Shown here: positions 50,265 to 59,613 of the stretch, piece after piece
Layout: each line of letters opens with the position of its first letter
Numbering within the stretch: position 1 is the stretch's first letter
Source of the DNA: Nitrospira sp. CG24A
Lineage (GTDB): Bacteria > Nitrospirota > Nitrospiria > Nitrospirales > Nitrospiraceae
Reading direction: 5' to 3'
DNA: 64,000 nucleotides
NCBI GenBank assembly: GCA_002869925.2
Contig: NEWT02000018.1
Location: forward strand, 1-64,000
Position numbers and translations under genes: made by a program
Notes under the pieces: model-generated
Database searches by the model: none
The model's input: the letters and a program-made list of their open reading frames with translations, nothing else
Told to the model about the DNA's origin: nothing

Positions 50265-50723
50265 ATGCCCGTGATGGAACAAGCCGAAATTCAGTCTATT
50301 CTGCCTCACCGGTACCCCTTTCTTCTGGTCGATCGCATTCAAGAATTGGATCCCGACCGGCGGATCGTCGGAATCAAAAACGTGACGATCAATGAACCGT
50401 TCTTTCAAGGCCATTTCCCAGGACGCCCGGTCATGCCAGGGGTGTTGATCCTTGAAGCCATGGCGCAAGTCGGCGCAGTGCTGGCATTGAAATCGATGGG
50501 GCACGCGTTGCGTCCGGTGGTCTATCTGACCGGCATTGATGGTGCCAAGTTTCGAAAACCGGTTGTGCCTGGCGATCGGTTACGGTTTGAGATCGACGTG
50601 GTCAAGAAACGGACGCCGTTTTGGAAGATGCAAGGTAAGGCGTTTGTCGAGGAAGAGATTGTCTGTGAAGCTGAAGTGACGGCCATGGTGACAGAAGAAA
50701 AAGCCGTGAAGGCTGAGGAGTGA
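50265..50723 (+). CDS. fabZ: 3-hydroxyacyl-ACP dehydratase FabZ
   Basis: A 152-residue enzyme dehydrating 3-hydroxyacyl-ACP in fatty acid elongation, and balancing the supply of hydroxyacyl chains for lipid A. The hot-dog fold has IQSILPHRYPFLLVDRI and the catalytic histidine in FFQGHFPGRPVMPGVLILEAMAQ with the glutamate. ATG 50265 follows AGAGGAGG; the longer open frame upstream is repeat sequence. It directly precedes lpxA, the usual order for lipid A clusters. Confidence 0.95.
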   Translation: MPVMEQAEIQSILPHRYPFLLVDRIQELDPDRRIVGIKNVTINEPFFQGHFPGRPVMPGVLILEAMAQVGAVLALKSMGHALRPVVYLTGIDGAKFRKPVVPGDRLRFEIDVVKKRTPFWKMQGKAFVEEEIVCEAEVTAMVTEEKAVKAEE

Positions 50724-50793
50724 TGAATGACAGGTCTTGAGGGGATAGTCGTCACGTAAGTCCATCACCCATCACCTAGCACTGGAGGTGTGC

Positions 50794-51600
50794 GTGCAGA
50801 TTCATTCAACAGCGATAGTTCATCCCAAGGCAAGCCTTGCCGATGATGTGGAGGTCGGGCCGTTCTGCGTGATCGGTGAGCATGTCACGATCAGAACCGG
50901 CAGTAGATTGTTGTCCCATGTGACAGTCGACGGATGGACCGAGATTGGGGAGCGGAATGAAGTGCATCCATTTGCCTCGATAGGCGGACCGCCGCAGCAT
51001 CTTGGATATAAGGGAGAACCAACCAAGGTTATCATCGGCCATGACAATATCCTTCGCGAATATGTCACGATCAACCGTGCCACCGTGGAGGGCGGAGGAG
51101 TAACGTCGCTCGGGTCAAAGAATATTCTGATGGCCTATGTGCATGTGGCGCATGATTGCCGGCTCGGGAGTCACCTCATCATGGCCAATGCCGCGAGTCT
51201 AGCCGGTCACATCACCATCGGTGACCATGCCATTATTGGCGGACTGACCGGTATTCATCAGCATGTACGGGTCGGATCGTATTCCATGGTTGGTGGTTGT
51301 TGTGCGCTCGGGCAGGATCTTCCACCGTTCATGCGGGCTGCTGGTGGCTATCGTGCGCGGATGTATGGTCTCAACTCGGTGGGATTGCGCCGGCAGGGGT
51401 TTTCAACGGATCGGGTGTCGGTCCTGAAACGGGCGTACGACATGCTCTTCCGGTCTGGGCATCGCACGGCTGAAGCCGCCAAGCTTGCCAAGATCGAGTT
51501 TGGAGATCAGCCGGACGTCATGACGGTCGTGAAATTTCTAGAGGGAACGAAACGTGGCATTTGCCGGTCGGTCGGCAAAGACCAAGAGGATGAGGAATAA
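50794..51600 (+). CDS. lpxA: UDP-GlcNAc acyltransferase LpxA
   Basis: A 268-residue left-handed beta-helix acyltransferase, the first step of lipid A synthesis, moving 3-hydroxyacyl from ACP to UDP-GlcNAc. Hexapeptide repeats run from VQIHSTAIVHPKASLADDVEVGPFCVIG to about residue 190; the catalytic histidine lies in NILMAYVHVAHDCRLGSH; the C-terminal helices follow (VSVLKRAYDMLFRSG). GTG 50794 is preferred because GGAGG is five bases upstream; the frame opens at GTG 50788. The next gene begins six bases later. Confidence 0.95.
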   Translation: MQIHSTAIVHPKASLADDVEVGPFCVIGEHVTIRTGSRLLSHVTVDGWTEIGERNEVHPFASIGGPPQHLGYKGEPTKVIIGHDNILREYVTINRATVEGGGVTSLGSKNILMAYVHVAHDCRLGSHLIMANAASLAGHITIGDHAIIGGLTGIHQHVRVGSYSMVGGCCALGQDLPPFMRAAGGYRARMYGLNSVGLRRQGFSTDRVSVLKRAYDMLFRSGHRTAEAAKLAKIEFGDQPDVMTVVKFLEGTKRGICRSVGKDQEDEE

Positions 51601-51605
51601 GCACG

Positions 51606-52457
51606 ATGGCATTGCGACCTCATGTCACCAATGGTGAGCGGATCGGCCTCATTGCCGGTAACGGTCGATTCCCGATCATTTTCGCGGATAATGCCAGAAA
51701 ACTCGGGTATCACGTGTCGGCTGTGGCGCATGAAGGCGAGACAGAACCCGAGCTAGCCGGCCATGTGGATCGGATTCATTGGATCAAAATCGGCCAGCTG
51801 AGCAAGCTGATCAAGGCGTTTAAGGCGGACAAGGTCCATCAGGCCGTGATGTTGGGTGGGATCAAGAAGACCCACATGTTTACCACCCTGCGGCCGGATC
51901 TCCGCACCTTAGCCATGGCGACGAGGTTGGCGCTTCGGAAAGACGACGATATTCTGCGCGAACTCGCAAAGGAACTTGAAGGAGAAGGGATCGCCATCTG
52001 TGAATCGACCTTTGGTCTCGAAGGGATCCTCGCAGAAGAAGGGACGTTGACGACGCGGGCGCCATCGGAGAAAGAGTGGGAAGATATCCGTTATGGGTGG
52101 GAAGTGGCCCATGACATCGGTCGTCTCGACATCGGACAATGTGTGGTGATCAAGGATCGGGTGGTTGTGGCGGTCGAGGCGGTCGAGGGCACCGATGGAG
52201 CGATCAAGCGCGGCGGTGATTTAGCGAAGGGCGGGGCTGTTGTCGTCAAGCGATCGAAGCCGCAGCAGGATTTGCGGTTTGACCTTCCGGCCGTGGGGCC
52301 TCGGACCATTGAGGTGATGGCCTCGGTCAAGGCTTCCGTCTTAGCAATCGAGGCCGGTCGCACGGTGTTGTTAGATCGTGAGATCATGTTGGACAAGGCC
52401 CGGTCTGCCCGTATCGCTATCGTTGGGATCGCGAAACTTGAATCGAACGGGAAATGA
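51606..52457 (+). CDS. lpxI: UDP-2,3-diacylglucosamine pyrophosphatase LpxI
   Basis: A 283-residue LpxI (former DUF1009), which hydrolyses UDP-2,3-diacylglucosamine to lipid X and replaces LpxH in many bacteria. N-terminal domain: RIGLIAGNGRFPIIFADNARKLGY, VMLGGIKKTHMF; C-terminal domain: VVAVEAVEGTDGAIKRGG and KPQQDLRFDLPAVGPRTIEVM, the conserved blocks. It sits between lpxA and the Gfo/Idh gene, the common arrangement outside enterobacteria. LpxC, the intervening deacetylase step, is not in this window. Confidence 0.93.
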   Translation: MALRPHVTNGERIGLIAGNGRFPIIFADNARKLGYHVSAVAHEGETEPELAGHVDRIHWIKIGQLSKLIKAFKADKVHQAVMLGGIKKTHMFTTLRPDLRTLAMATRLALRKDDDILRELAKELEGEGIAICESTFGLEGILAEEGTLTTRAPSEKEWEDIRYGWEVAHDIGRLDIGQCVVIKDRVVVAVEAVEGTDGAIKRGGDLAKGGAVVVKRSKPQQDLRFDLPAVGPRTIEVMASVKASVLAIEAGRTVLLDREIMLDKARSARIAIVGIAKLESNGK

Positions 52458-52464
52458 GTTTCAG

Positions 52465-53430
52465 ATGGCACCGCTGAGGGCAGGCGTCATCGGCGTCGGA
52501 CACCTCGGACAGCATCATGCGCGTCTCTATGCGTCGTTGCCAGGATCACGGCTCATCGGTGTGGTGGATCAGTCTATCGAGCGTGCGCAGATGGTTGCAG
52601 ATCGGCATGGCGTGCGCGTCTTTCGTACAGTCGATGAATTGTTGTCGCAGGTCGATGTCCTCAGTGTGGCGGTGCCCACATCAGGCCACTATGCTGTCGC
52701 ACAAGCCTGTCTGAATGCAGGGAAACATGTCCTTGTCGAAAAGCCGATTGCGCTCACACTTGGACAGGCGCAGGAGTTAGTGCAACTGGCCAAGCAGCGA
52801 GGCTGCTGTTTGCAAGTGGGACACAGTGAACGGTTCAATCCGATCATGGCGCTGATGCGTCCCTTTATCGGGCAACCTGTGTTCATTGAGTGTCATCGTC
52901 TCAGCAGTTTCAGTGAACGGGGGACGGACGTGGATGTGGTGTTGGACTTGATGATTCACGATCTGGACCTCGTGTTATCGTTGAATCCCGGCCCCGTTGA
53001 AGAGGTGCGTGCTGCAGGGGTGGCGGTGTTGTCCTCCTCGATCGATATCGCCAACGCCCGCATTCAGTTCAGGAGCGGCTGTGTGGCCAACCTGACCTCC
53101 AGCCGTGTGTCGACGAATAAGATGCGTCGGTTGCGCCTTTTCCAGCGAGATAATTATCTGTCGATCGATTTCCAGACCAGGCAAGGGATGATTTGCCGGC
53201 GTAATGTCAGGGCAGGGGAGCGGCCCACCGTTGAGGTTGAGCAGCTGCAGGGTGGAGACGAAGAACCGCTGAAGCTTCAACTTGAATCGTTTCTTCATGC
53301 AGCCGGCGCGGGCGCGAGGCCTGTGGTATCAGGTGAGGATGGCGCGGCGGCAGTGGGTCTGGCGTACCAGGTCTTACAAGCCATTGAGACCTTTGCGGTT
53401 CGCCATGAAGCAGGGGATCGCAGGGGATAA
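52465..53430 (+). CDS. Gfo/Idh/MocA-family oxidoreductase
   Basis: A 321-residue NAD(P)-dependent dehydrogenase. The Rossmann motif is AGVIGVGHLGQHHARLYASLPG, with EKPIALTLGQAQEL (the conserved EKP) and a C-terminal alpha/beta domain (DVVLDLMIHDLDLVLSL). Relatives in lipid A clusters (between lpxI and lpxB) may oxidise the 3-OH of UDP-GlcNAc (GnnA) in species with 2,3-diamino lipid A, but no GnnB aminotransferase is nearby, so that is unproven. The frame opens at 52378; ATG 52465 begins the Rossmann fold seven bases after lpxI. Confidence 0.85.
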   Translation: MAPLRAGVIGVGHLGQHHARLYASLPGSRLIGVVDQSIERAQMVADRHGVRVFRTVDELLSQVDVLSVAVPTSGHYAVAQACLNAGKHVLVEKPIALTLGQAQELVQLAKQRGCCLQVGHSERFNPIMALMRPFIGQPVFIECHRLSSFSERGTDVDVVLDLMIHDLDLVLSLNPGPVEEVRAAGVAVLSSSIDIANARIQFRSGCVANLTSSRVSTNKMRRLRLFQRDNYLSIDFQTRQGMICRRNVRAGERPTVEVEQLQGGDEEPLKLQLESFLHAAGAGARPVVSGEDGAAAVGLAYQVLQAIETFAVRHEAGDRRG

Positions 53431-53530
53431 AGAGATCGTGGAGGTATCCAGGGGTCACGGAATCGCGAGAGCGGGGAATCGCAGGATAAAGGCGTGGGCT
53501 CTTCCCCCCGGGCTCCTTCCATAAGAGGCC

Positions 53531-54658
53531 ATGCGAATTCTGATTGTCACAGGCGAAGCCTCCGGTGATCTCCACGGGGCTCATTTGGCCAAAGCGATCA
53601 TGGCGCTCGACCCGACGGCTCAGCTGGTCGGCATTGGTGGGTCCGGGATGCGGGCTGCCGGAGTCAGCCTTGTTCCTGGTGTTCCGCAGTTGGATGTGAT
53701 GGGATTGATCGGGCTGTCTGCTATCCGAGCGATGGTGCAGCGCGTGCGCGCGATTCGGAGGGTGCTGAAGGCAGAGGCCTGGGATCTTGTCGTGCTGATC
53801 GACAATCCCGGGCTGAATTTTCATTTTGCCAGGGTCGCCAAAGCTGCCGGCCGGCGTGTCCTCTACTATATCGCTCCGCAAGTATGGGCCTGGCGGCCAG
53901 GGCGTATGAAGTGGATTCAACGCCGAGTCGATCATGTCGTCGTCATCCTCCCATTTGAGCTGGAACTCTATCGTCGGGCAGGAGTTCGGTGCACGTTTGT
54001 GGGCCATCCACTCCTTGATTCGGTCGCGCCGCAGTATGATCGGGCGGAGCTGCGGAAGGAGTTCGGTTTTGAGGAGTCCGCTCGCGTCGTTGGATTGTTG
54101 CCGGGAAGTCGAAAGAGTGAAGTCGAAATGCTCTTGCCGGTGCTCCTCAAGGCAGCGGCTCAATTGGTCGCGGCTGAGCCGGGAACGCAGTTTATCCTGG
54201 CGCAGGCTTCCTCAATTGACGATAATCTGATCCAGGCCCTCCTTCAGAATAGCCCTGTGCCGGTCCGAGTGGCGCACGATCGAGCCAGTGAGGTGATGGC
54301 CCTGTCCGATGTGTTGTTCATCGCGTCAGGGACTGCGACGTTACAGGCGGCGGTGGTGGGAACACCCATGGTATTGCTGTACAAGACGTCGCCATTGACC
54401 TATCGGCTGGCGCGTTGGCTGATCAATGTGAAATGGATCGGGCTTGTGAATTTGGTCGCCGGCCGATCGATCGTGCCGGAGCTGATTCAGGATGAGGCAA
54501 CGGAGGAGCGGCTTTGTCAGGAAGTCTTGCATCTCTTGCGCGATCTGTCGGCGTATAATGTGATGAAGGAAGGGTTGCGACAGGTTCGGCAATCGTTGGG
54601 AGAGCCGGGTGGGTCGCATCGAGCAGCTCAAGTGGTGTTAGCAGAATGTCGACGCTAG
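53531..54658 (+). CDS. lpxB: Lipid A disaccharide synthase
   Basis: A 375-residue GT19 glycosyltransferase joining lipid X and UDP-diacylglucosamine into the tetra-acyl disaccharide. Signatures: ILIVTGEASGDLHGAHLAKAI at the N-terminus, IDNPGLNFHFARVAK, YYIAPQVWAWRPGRMK, VGHPLLDSV, LLPGSRKSEVEMLLPVLL and ASGTATLQAAVVGTPMVLLYK. Its end overlaps msbA by 13 bases. A 100-bp gap separates it from the oxidoreductase gene. Confidence 0.96.
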   Translation: MRILIVTGEASGDLHGAHLAKAIMALDPTAQLVGIGGSGMRAAGVSLVPGVPQLDVMGLIGLSAIRAMVQRVRAIRRVLKAEAWDLVVLIDNPGLNFHFARVAKAAGRRVLYYIAPQVWAWRPGRMKWIQRRVDHVVVILPFELELYRRAGVRCTFVGHPLLDSVAPQYDRAELRKEFGFEESARVVGLLPGSRKSEVEMLLPVLLKAAAQLVAAEPGTQFILAQASSIDDNLIQALLQNSPVPVRVAHDRASEVMALSDVLFIASGTATLQAAVVGTPMVLLYKTSPLTYRLARWLINVKWIGLVNLVAGRSIVPELIQDEATEERLCQEVLHLLRDLSAYNVMKEGLRQVRQSLGEPGGSHRAAQVVLAECRR

Positions 54659-56391
54659 ATCGTCTGATACGATTGGTTCGCTACCTGAAGCCTTATCGGA
54701 TTCGATTGGGCGCCGCGTTCGCCTGCTCAGGATTGGTGGCGGCCTTTTCGGGCGCTTATGCCTGGCTTGTCAAGCCGGTCCTCGACGAGATTTTTATCAA
54801 CAAGAACGAAAGCCTCCTGCTCATTCTTCCGCTCGCGCTCTTCACCGTGGCGGTGCTCAAGAGCGTCTTCAACTACGGGCAAAACTATCTGATGAACTAT
54901 GTCGGGAATCAAGTGATCACCGATATTCGACAGGAGTTGTTTGGGAAGCTCATACGGCTGCCCGTTTCCTATCACGATGCGAATACCTCAGGGCGATTGG
55001 TGGCCCGTGTGGTGAGCGACGTCACATTGATGGCCAACGCGGTGGCGGGAGTATTGAAAGATATTTTTCAACAGGGATTGACGTTCCTGGCTATGATGGG
55101 CGTGATTTTCTATCAGAATTGGCGGCTGGGCGGTCTCTCAATGATCGTGATCCCTTTGGCCGTGTTTACGATGGTGCGGATGGGGAAGCGGCTGCGGGCG
55201 TTAGCAGCCAGCGGCCAAGAGCGCATGGGGGATATGGCGTCCACGCTGCAAGAATCATTATCCGGCATTCGCATGGTGAAGGCCTATGGACGTGAAGAGT
55301 CGGAGGTGGCGCGATTTCAACAGAGCAATCGTTCCTTTCTCAGTACGACGATGAAAGCGATTCAGGTCTCCTCCCTCGGGTCGTCGCATATGGAAGTGAT
55401 CGGTGTCGTGGGGGTCGCGGCGATCATTTGGTATGGCGGGTTCCTCGTGATCAACGGCTCGATGACTCCGGGAGAGTTTTTCTCATTTCTGACGGCGATG
55501 TTCATGGCCTATACCCCGATTCGTAAATTGTCCGGTTCCAACAATCAAATTCAACAGGCGCTGGCCGCGGCGGAACGAGTCTTCGACGTGTTAGACCTCA
55601 AGACTGAGCAGGACGCAGATCAAGGCCGGTTGGAGCTGCCGAGGATTGCGCAGTCGGTGACGTTCGACGACGTGACGTTTCATTATGAGAACCAATCGGT
55701 GCCGGCGCTCAACGACATCAATCTGACTATTCGCGCCGGAGAAATGGTGGCCCTCGTGGGCAGCAGCGGCAGCGGAAAGACGACGCTGGTCAATCTGATC
55801 CCTCGTTTTTACGAACCGACGGCCGGCCGTATTCTCGTCGACGGGATCGATATTCAGTCGTACACCATCCGCTCGCTCCGATCGCAGATCGGCATGGTGT
55901 CGCAAGATGTCGTCTTGTTTGACGACAGTATTCGTAACAATATCGCATTTGGACGGGAGGACGCGACCGACGAAGACATTATTCAAGCGGCGCGAGCGGC
56001 CTATGCTCATGATTTTGTCGAACGCCTTCCGCAGGGGTACCACACGATCGTGGGAGAGAAAGGGGTGAAGCTCTCCGGCGGGGAGCGGCAGCGCTTGGCC
56101 ATCGCTCGCGCGATCTTACGCGATCCTCCTTTGCTGATCCTCGATGAAGCCACCTCGGCGTTGGACACCGAGTCCGAACGGGTTGTCCAGCTGGCCCTTG
56201 CCAATTTGATGAAGAATCGAACGACGGTCGTCATTGCTCATCGGTTGTCGACGATTCAGCAAGCTGACCGGATCATGGTCCTGGCTCGAGGCTCGATCGT
56301 CGAAGTGGGGACACACGATGAATTGCTGCGCCGTGGAGGACAGTACCAGCGGCTTCATGCCATGCAGTTCCAGGATATTCCCGATGCGTAA
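54646..56391 (+). CDS. msbA: Lipid A export permease/ATP-binding protein MsbA
   Basis: A 581-residue half-transporter that flips lipid A-core across the inner membrane. Six transmembrane helices (about 18-310) are followed by the nucleotide-binding domain with Walker A GSSGSGKTT, signature LSGGERQR and Walker B LLILDEATSALD. The QDVVLFDDSIRNNIAFGR Q-loop segment is typical of MsbA. It overlaps lpxB at its start and the acyltransferase gene by eight bases at its end, so translation is coupled across the block. Confidence 0.93.
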   Translation: MSTLDRLIRLVRYLKPYRIRLGAAFACSGLVAAFSGAYAWLVKPVLDEIFINKNESLLLILPLALFTVAVLKSVFNYGQNYLMNYVGNQVITDIRQELFGKLIRLPVSYHDANTSGRLVARVVSDVTLMANAVAGVLKDIFQQGLTFLAMMGVIFYQNWRLGGLSMIVIPLAVFTMVRMGKRLRALAASGQERMGDMASTLQESLSGIRMVKAYGREESEVARFQQSNRSFLSTTMKAIQVSSLGSSHMEVIGVVGVAAIIWYGGFLVINGSMTPGEFFSFLTAMFMAYTPIRKLSGSNNQIQQALAAAERVFDVLDLKTEQDADQGRLELPRIAQSVTFDDVTFHYENQSVPALNDINLTIRAGEMVALVGSSGSGKTTLVNLIPRFYEPTAGRILVDGIDIQSYTIRSLRSQIGMVSQDVVLFDDSIRNNIAFGREDATDEDIIQAARAAYAHDFVERLPQGYHTIVGEKGVKLSGGERQRLAIARAILRDPPLLILDEATSALDTESERVVQLALANLMKNRTTVVIAHRLSTIQQADRIMVLARGSIVEVGTHDELLRRGGQYQRLHAMQFQDIPDA

Positions 56392-57063
56392 CCCCGCGAT
56401 GAGGCGGGTGGAGAATTGGCTGAAGCTCTCTGTCCTCCCTCCCATCGGAGCCGCGGTGATTCGAGGGCTGGGGTGGTCGATGCGAATGGATTCGCAAGGC
56501 CATGAGCAGGTCGATGCATTGTATCGTGAGGGCCGGCATATCATCCTCGCATTTTGGCATGCGCAGCAACTGATGATTCCCACAGGCTATCGTGGATCAG
56601 AGGCCAATGTATTGATCAGCCAGCATCAGGACGGTGAGATCATCGCGCGCATCATCTCCCGATTCGGGCATCGGGCGGTCCGTGGATCGAGCACGAGGGG
56701 GGGAGCGCTTGCGCTACGAGAATTGATTCGCCTGGGGCGATCCGGCGCCGATCTTGTCGTGACTCCCGATGGACCCAAGGGGCCTCGCCAGGTCGCGAAA
56801 CTCGGGGTGGTTCAGCTGGCCAAAGCGACCGGGCTTCCGATTGTGCCGCTGGCCTTTAGCTGCTCAAAAAAAAACTCTTTGCGAGCTGGGATCGATTCAT
56901 GGTCCCGTATCCATGGTCCCGAGGGCTCTATCTATGGGGCGCCCCCATCTGGGTTCCGCGGGAAGCAGACGAACAGGCGGCGGCAGCAGCGTGCCAGGAG
57001 TTGGAGTCGGTCTTGAATCGGTTGACGAATCAGGCGGAGGATGCCGTGAAACGTGAAATGTGA
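56384..57063 (+). CDS. DUF374 lysophospholipid acyltransferase-like protein, apparent frameshift
   Basis: A protein of about 226 residues if the frame is restored. The DUF374 core is intact (HIILAFWHAQQLMIP, VLISQHQDGEIIARIISRFGHRAVRGSSTRGG, VTPDGPKGPRQVAKLGVVQLAKATGLPIVPLAFSCS). After a run of nine A (56866-56874) the open frame turns into unrelated sequence ending at 57016. One extra A gives SKKKLFASWDRFMVPYPWSRGLY..., the expected DUF374 C-terminus, ending at TGA 57061-57063 inside a GTGAAA repeat. A sequencing error, a true mutation or slippage at A9 are possible. Start ATG 56384 overlaps msbA; ATG 56399 is the alternative. It may acylate lipid A or a precursor. Confidence 0.75.
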
Positions 57064-57129
57064 AACGTTAAACGTAAGGAATCTAGGGGATTCGTTTTAC
57101 CGTTCACCTTTCACGTCTCACGTTTAACG
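57043..57129. repeat. Paired GTGAAA array before waaA
   Basis: GCCGTGAAACGTGAAATGTG, then AAACGTTAAACGTAAGGAATC on the left and GATTCG...CGTTCACCTTTCACG, TCTCACGTTTAACGC on the right: a long imperfect hairpin ending seven bases before waaA. Its left arm encodes the last codons (VKREM, stop) of the acyltransferase in its restored frame. Confidence 0.8.
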
Positions 57130-57136
57130 CGCACCC

Positions 57137-58510
57137 ATGTGGCGTCTCTTCTACAATGTCGTGTTACTGGTTCTTTCGCCGCTCATCGTGGCAGTCTTGT
57201 TGTCCAAGCCACGGTGCCGTCCTGGATTGCTTCAACGGCTAGGGTTACAAGAAGGCCCATCCGGCCAGTCTGCCGCACACAATATTCCACCCGCATCGAT
57301 ACAACCGGTTATCTGGATTCACGCGGTTTCTCTGGGTGAAGTGGTTGCGGTGACCCCGCTTGTCAACGAGCTACATCGCCGGCACCCGACGTACCGCCTG
57401 GTGGTCTCGACCGTCACTGAGACCGGGCGCGAAGCGGTGGAACAACGGCTGGTTGGTGTGGCTGAGCATTGTTATGCTCCACTCGATTTCCCCTGGGTCG
57501 TTTCCCGGTTTATTGAGCGGCTGCAACCCTGTCTCTATCTGTTCGTCGAAACCGAACTCTGGCCGAATCTCTTGTGGCACCTGCGTCGGCAGGGAGTGCC
57601 GACTATCCTCGTGAACGGCCGGCTTTCGACCAGGTCTTTTGCGCGGCAGCAATGGGCGCCTGTGCGATCATTCTATCGGACGATGTTGCAAACGCTCAGC
57701 CTCTGTCTCATGCAGTCAGATCGGGATGTCGATCGTATTGTTACGTTGGGAGCGGAGGCGTCACGAGTCAGGCGAACAGGGAATATCAAGTTCGACCAGC
57801 CGATACCGGTTATTGCGGAAGGTGGGGTCACCAGGGCTCATCTTGGGCTTCACGATACAGAACGGTTGTTTGTCTCAGGGAGTACTCACCCTGGTGAAGA
57901 AGAGATCCTTGTCGAATGCTATCGGGCGCTCGTGGCTCGCTGTCCCTCTGCAGTCTTGCTCATCGCTCCTCGGCATATTGAACGCGCGGAGTCAGTGGAG
58001 GCGATGATTCGGGCGCGTGGGCTTGAGGTGCAGCGACGGAGTACCATGGGGCAGGCCGGTGTATTGCGATCCACCGGTCCCCGTGTACTGGTGCTTGATT
58101 CGCGGGGTGAATTGGCGGCGATCTACCGAGAGGCAGTGGTGGCGTTTGTCGGCGGCACACTCGTGCCGATCGGGGGACACAATTTGCTGGAGCCGGCTCA
58201 GTGGGCGAAACCGGTGTTGTTCGGACTGTATACCGATCACTGTGCGGAGATTGCCGATCTTCTTATCCAAGCAGGGGGGGGGTGTCGGGTTCTCCATGCG
58301 GAGGAGCTTTCACAACAAGTCATAGCCCTCTTTTCCGATGACGAGGAACGGGAGCGGATGGGCCGGTCGGCTCGTCAGGTGGTCGAACAGAACCAGGGCG
58401 CTTTGCAACGGACGCTGGAGGCCATCGATAGGCTTTTGACGCCGCAGCAAGGTGCCAGTGGGTCTCCACTTGAAGACCGGTCGCTTCCTCTCATGGCCGG
58501 ACGATCATAA
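57137..58510 (+). CDS. waaA: 3-deoxy-D-manno-octulosonic acid transferase
   Basis: A 457-residue GT30 transferase adding Kdo from CMP-Kdo to lipid IVA. N-terminal membrane anchor (MWRLFYNVVLLVLSPLIVAVLL), then IWIHAVSLGEVVAVTPLVNEL, VVSTVTETGREA, YLFVETELWPNLLW, SGSTHPGEEEILVECY and FVGGTLVPIGGHNLLEPAQW. Whether it adds one or two Kdo residues cannot be read. The start is seven bases after a repeat. lpxK follows after six bases. Confidence 0.95.
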   Translation: MWRLFYNVVLLVLSPLIVAVLLSKPRCRPGLLQRLGLQEGPSGQSAAHNIPPASIQPVIWIHAVSLGEVVAVTPLVNELHRRHPTYRLVVSTVTETGREAVEQRLVGVAEHCYAPLDFPWVVSRFIERLQPCLYLFVETELWPNLLWHLRRQGVPTILVNGRLSTRSFARQQWAPVRSFYRTMLQTLSLCLMQSDRDVDRIVTLGAEASRVRRTGNIKFDQPIPVIAEGGVTRAHLGLHDTERLFVSGSTHPGEEEILVECYRALVARCPSAVLLIAPRHIERAESVEAMIRARGLEVQRRSTMGQAGVLRSTGPRVLVLDSRGELAAIYREAVVAFVGGTLVPIGGHNLLEPAQWAKPVLFGLYTDHCAEIADLLIQAGGGCRVLHAEELSQQVIALFSDDEERERMGRSARQVVEQNQGALQRTLEAIDRLLTPQQGASGSPLEDRSLPLMAGRS

Positions 58511-58516
58511 CGCATC

Positions 58517-59596
58517 GTGTTGAATCCTGGGACAAAGGTTAGATGGTGGCTGATGTGGGCCGCAATCCCCTATGGGGCGGTTGCACGGCTGCGCACGCTC
58601 CTGTACGACTGGGGCTGGTTTGATCAGAGGAGATTGCCCGTTCCGGTTGTCAGCGTCGGGAATCTGACTCTAGGCGGGACGGGAAAAACGCCGATGGTCA
58701 TTCTGCTGGCAGACTGGCTCCTGGCGCAGGGGAAGCAGGTGGCGATTCTTAGCCGGGGCTATCGGCGGACAAGTACGGCTCAGTATCTGTTAGTGTCAAA
58801 TGGCGAGCGTCTGCTAGTCGGTCCGCAGGAGGCTGGCGATGAGCCCTTCTTGATGGCGCAGCGTTGCCCCAAGGCGATTGTGGCCGTCGGCGCTGATCGC
58901 TACCAGCTCGGTGACTGGGTCTTGGAGCGATTCCCGATCGATTGCCTCTTACTCGACGATGGATTTCAGCACCGAGGGCTCTATCGAGACGTGAATCTCT
59001 TATTAATCGATGCCACTGATGCGGCGGGGCTTGCGGCTTTGGTTCCGGCCGGCCGGCTCAGGGAGCCACTGAAGGCTGCTGCGCGCGCGACCGCGATCAT
59101 CGTAACGAGAGCAGACGTATCGGCTCAAGTGAATGAGGTGTGTCGCAAGCTGGAAGTCAAACTCGGTTCGATTCCGGACCCAATCCAGGCAGTCTTTCGC
59201 CCGGAGAATCTTGTGTCGGTGACGACGAGTGCGGTGCAGCCGCTTTCTTGGTTCAAGGGAAAAACAGCTCTGCTTTGCAGTGCGGTGGGCCATGCTGGAT
59301 CGTTTCGCTCCCTTGTCGAACGAATGGGGATGAGAGTTTTGGATGAAGTGGCCTATGGCGATCACCATGCCTACACAAGGCAGGATGTCGAGCGGTTGCG
59401 CGCCAGAGCGAGTGAGCTCCAAACGGACCTGGTTGTGACGACGGAGAAAGATGCGTGCAAGGTGGCATCGCTGCTCCACCCCACCGATGCCTGGTGGGCA
59501 GTCCGATTGACCACGCACGTCATCAAGGGGGAAGATCGATTACGGCAGTTGGTGCTTGGGGGGGGGAATAGGCTGAAGGCGGAGTCGGAAGGCTGA
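58517..59596 (+). CDS. lpxK: Tetraacyldisaccharide 4'-kinase
   Basis: A 359-residue kinase phosphorylating the 4' position of the lipid A disaccharide. The P-loop is VVSVGNLTLGGTGKTPMVILLADWL; LSRGYRR, VGADRYQLG, LLLDDGFQHRGLYRDVNLLLID and VTTEKDACKVAS complete the pattern. GTG 58517 is used (MLNPGTKVRWWLMWAAIPYG); ATG 58553 is possible but would cut the N-terminus. Its last codons (LKAESEG, stop) lie inside an AGGCTGAAGG repeat, and a run of nine G (59558-59566) lies just before. Confidence 0.94.
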   Translation: MLNPGTKVRWWLMWAAIPYGAVARLRTLLYDWGWFDQRRLPVPVVSVGNLTLGGTGKTPMVILLADWLLAQGKQVAILSRGYRRTSTAQYLLVSNGERLLVGPQEAGDEPFLMAQRCPKAIVAVGADRYQLGDWVLERFPIDCLLLDDGFQHRGLYRDVNLLLIDATDAAGLAALVPAGRLREPLKAAARATAIIVTRADVSAQVNEVCRKLEVKLGSIPDPIQAVFRPENLVSVTTSAVQPLSWFKGKTALLCSAVGHAGSFRSLVERMGMRVLDEVAYGDHHAYTRQDVERLRARASELQTDLVVTTEKDACKVASLLHPTDAWWAVRLTTHVIKGEDRLRQLVLGGGNRLKAESEG

Positions 59597-59608
59597 AGAC
59601 TGAAGGGC
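59569..59608. repeat. AGGCTGAAGG array at the end of lpxK
   Basis: AGGCTGAAGGCGG, GGAAGGCTGAAGACTGAAGGG: three units. Related units are at 61313-61346, and in inverse form at 61713-61730, so they flank the neighbouring genes. The lpxK stop codon (59594-59596) lies within the second unit. Confidence 0.7.
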
Positions 59609-59613
59609 AGAGG

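Noticed and set aside
57043-57129. CRISPR-like short repeats
   Set aside because: Units are 7-8 bases, imperfect, and arranged as facing arms with no uniform spacers; no cas genes are near.
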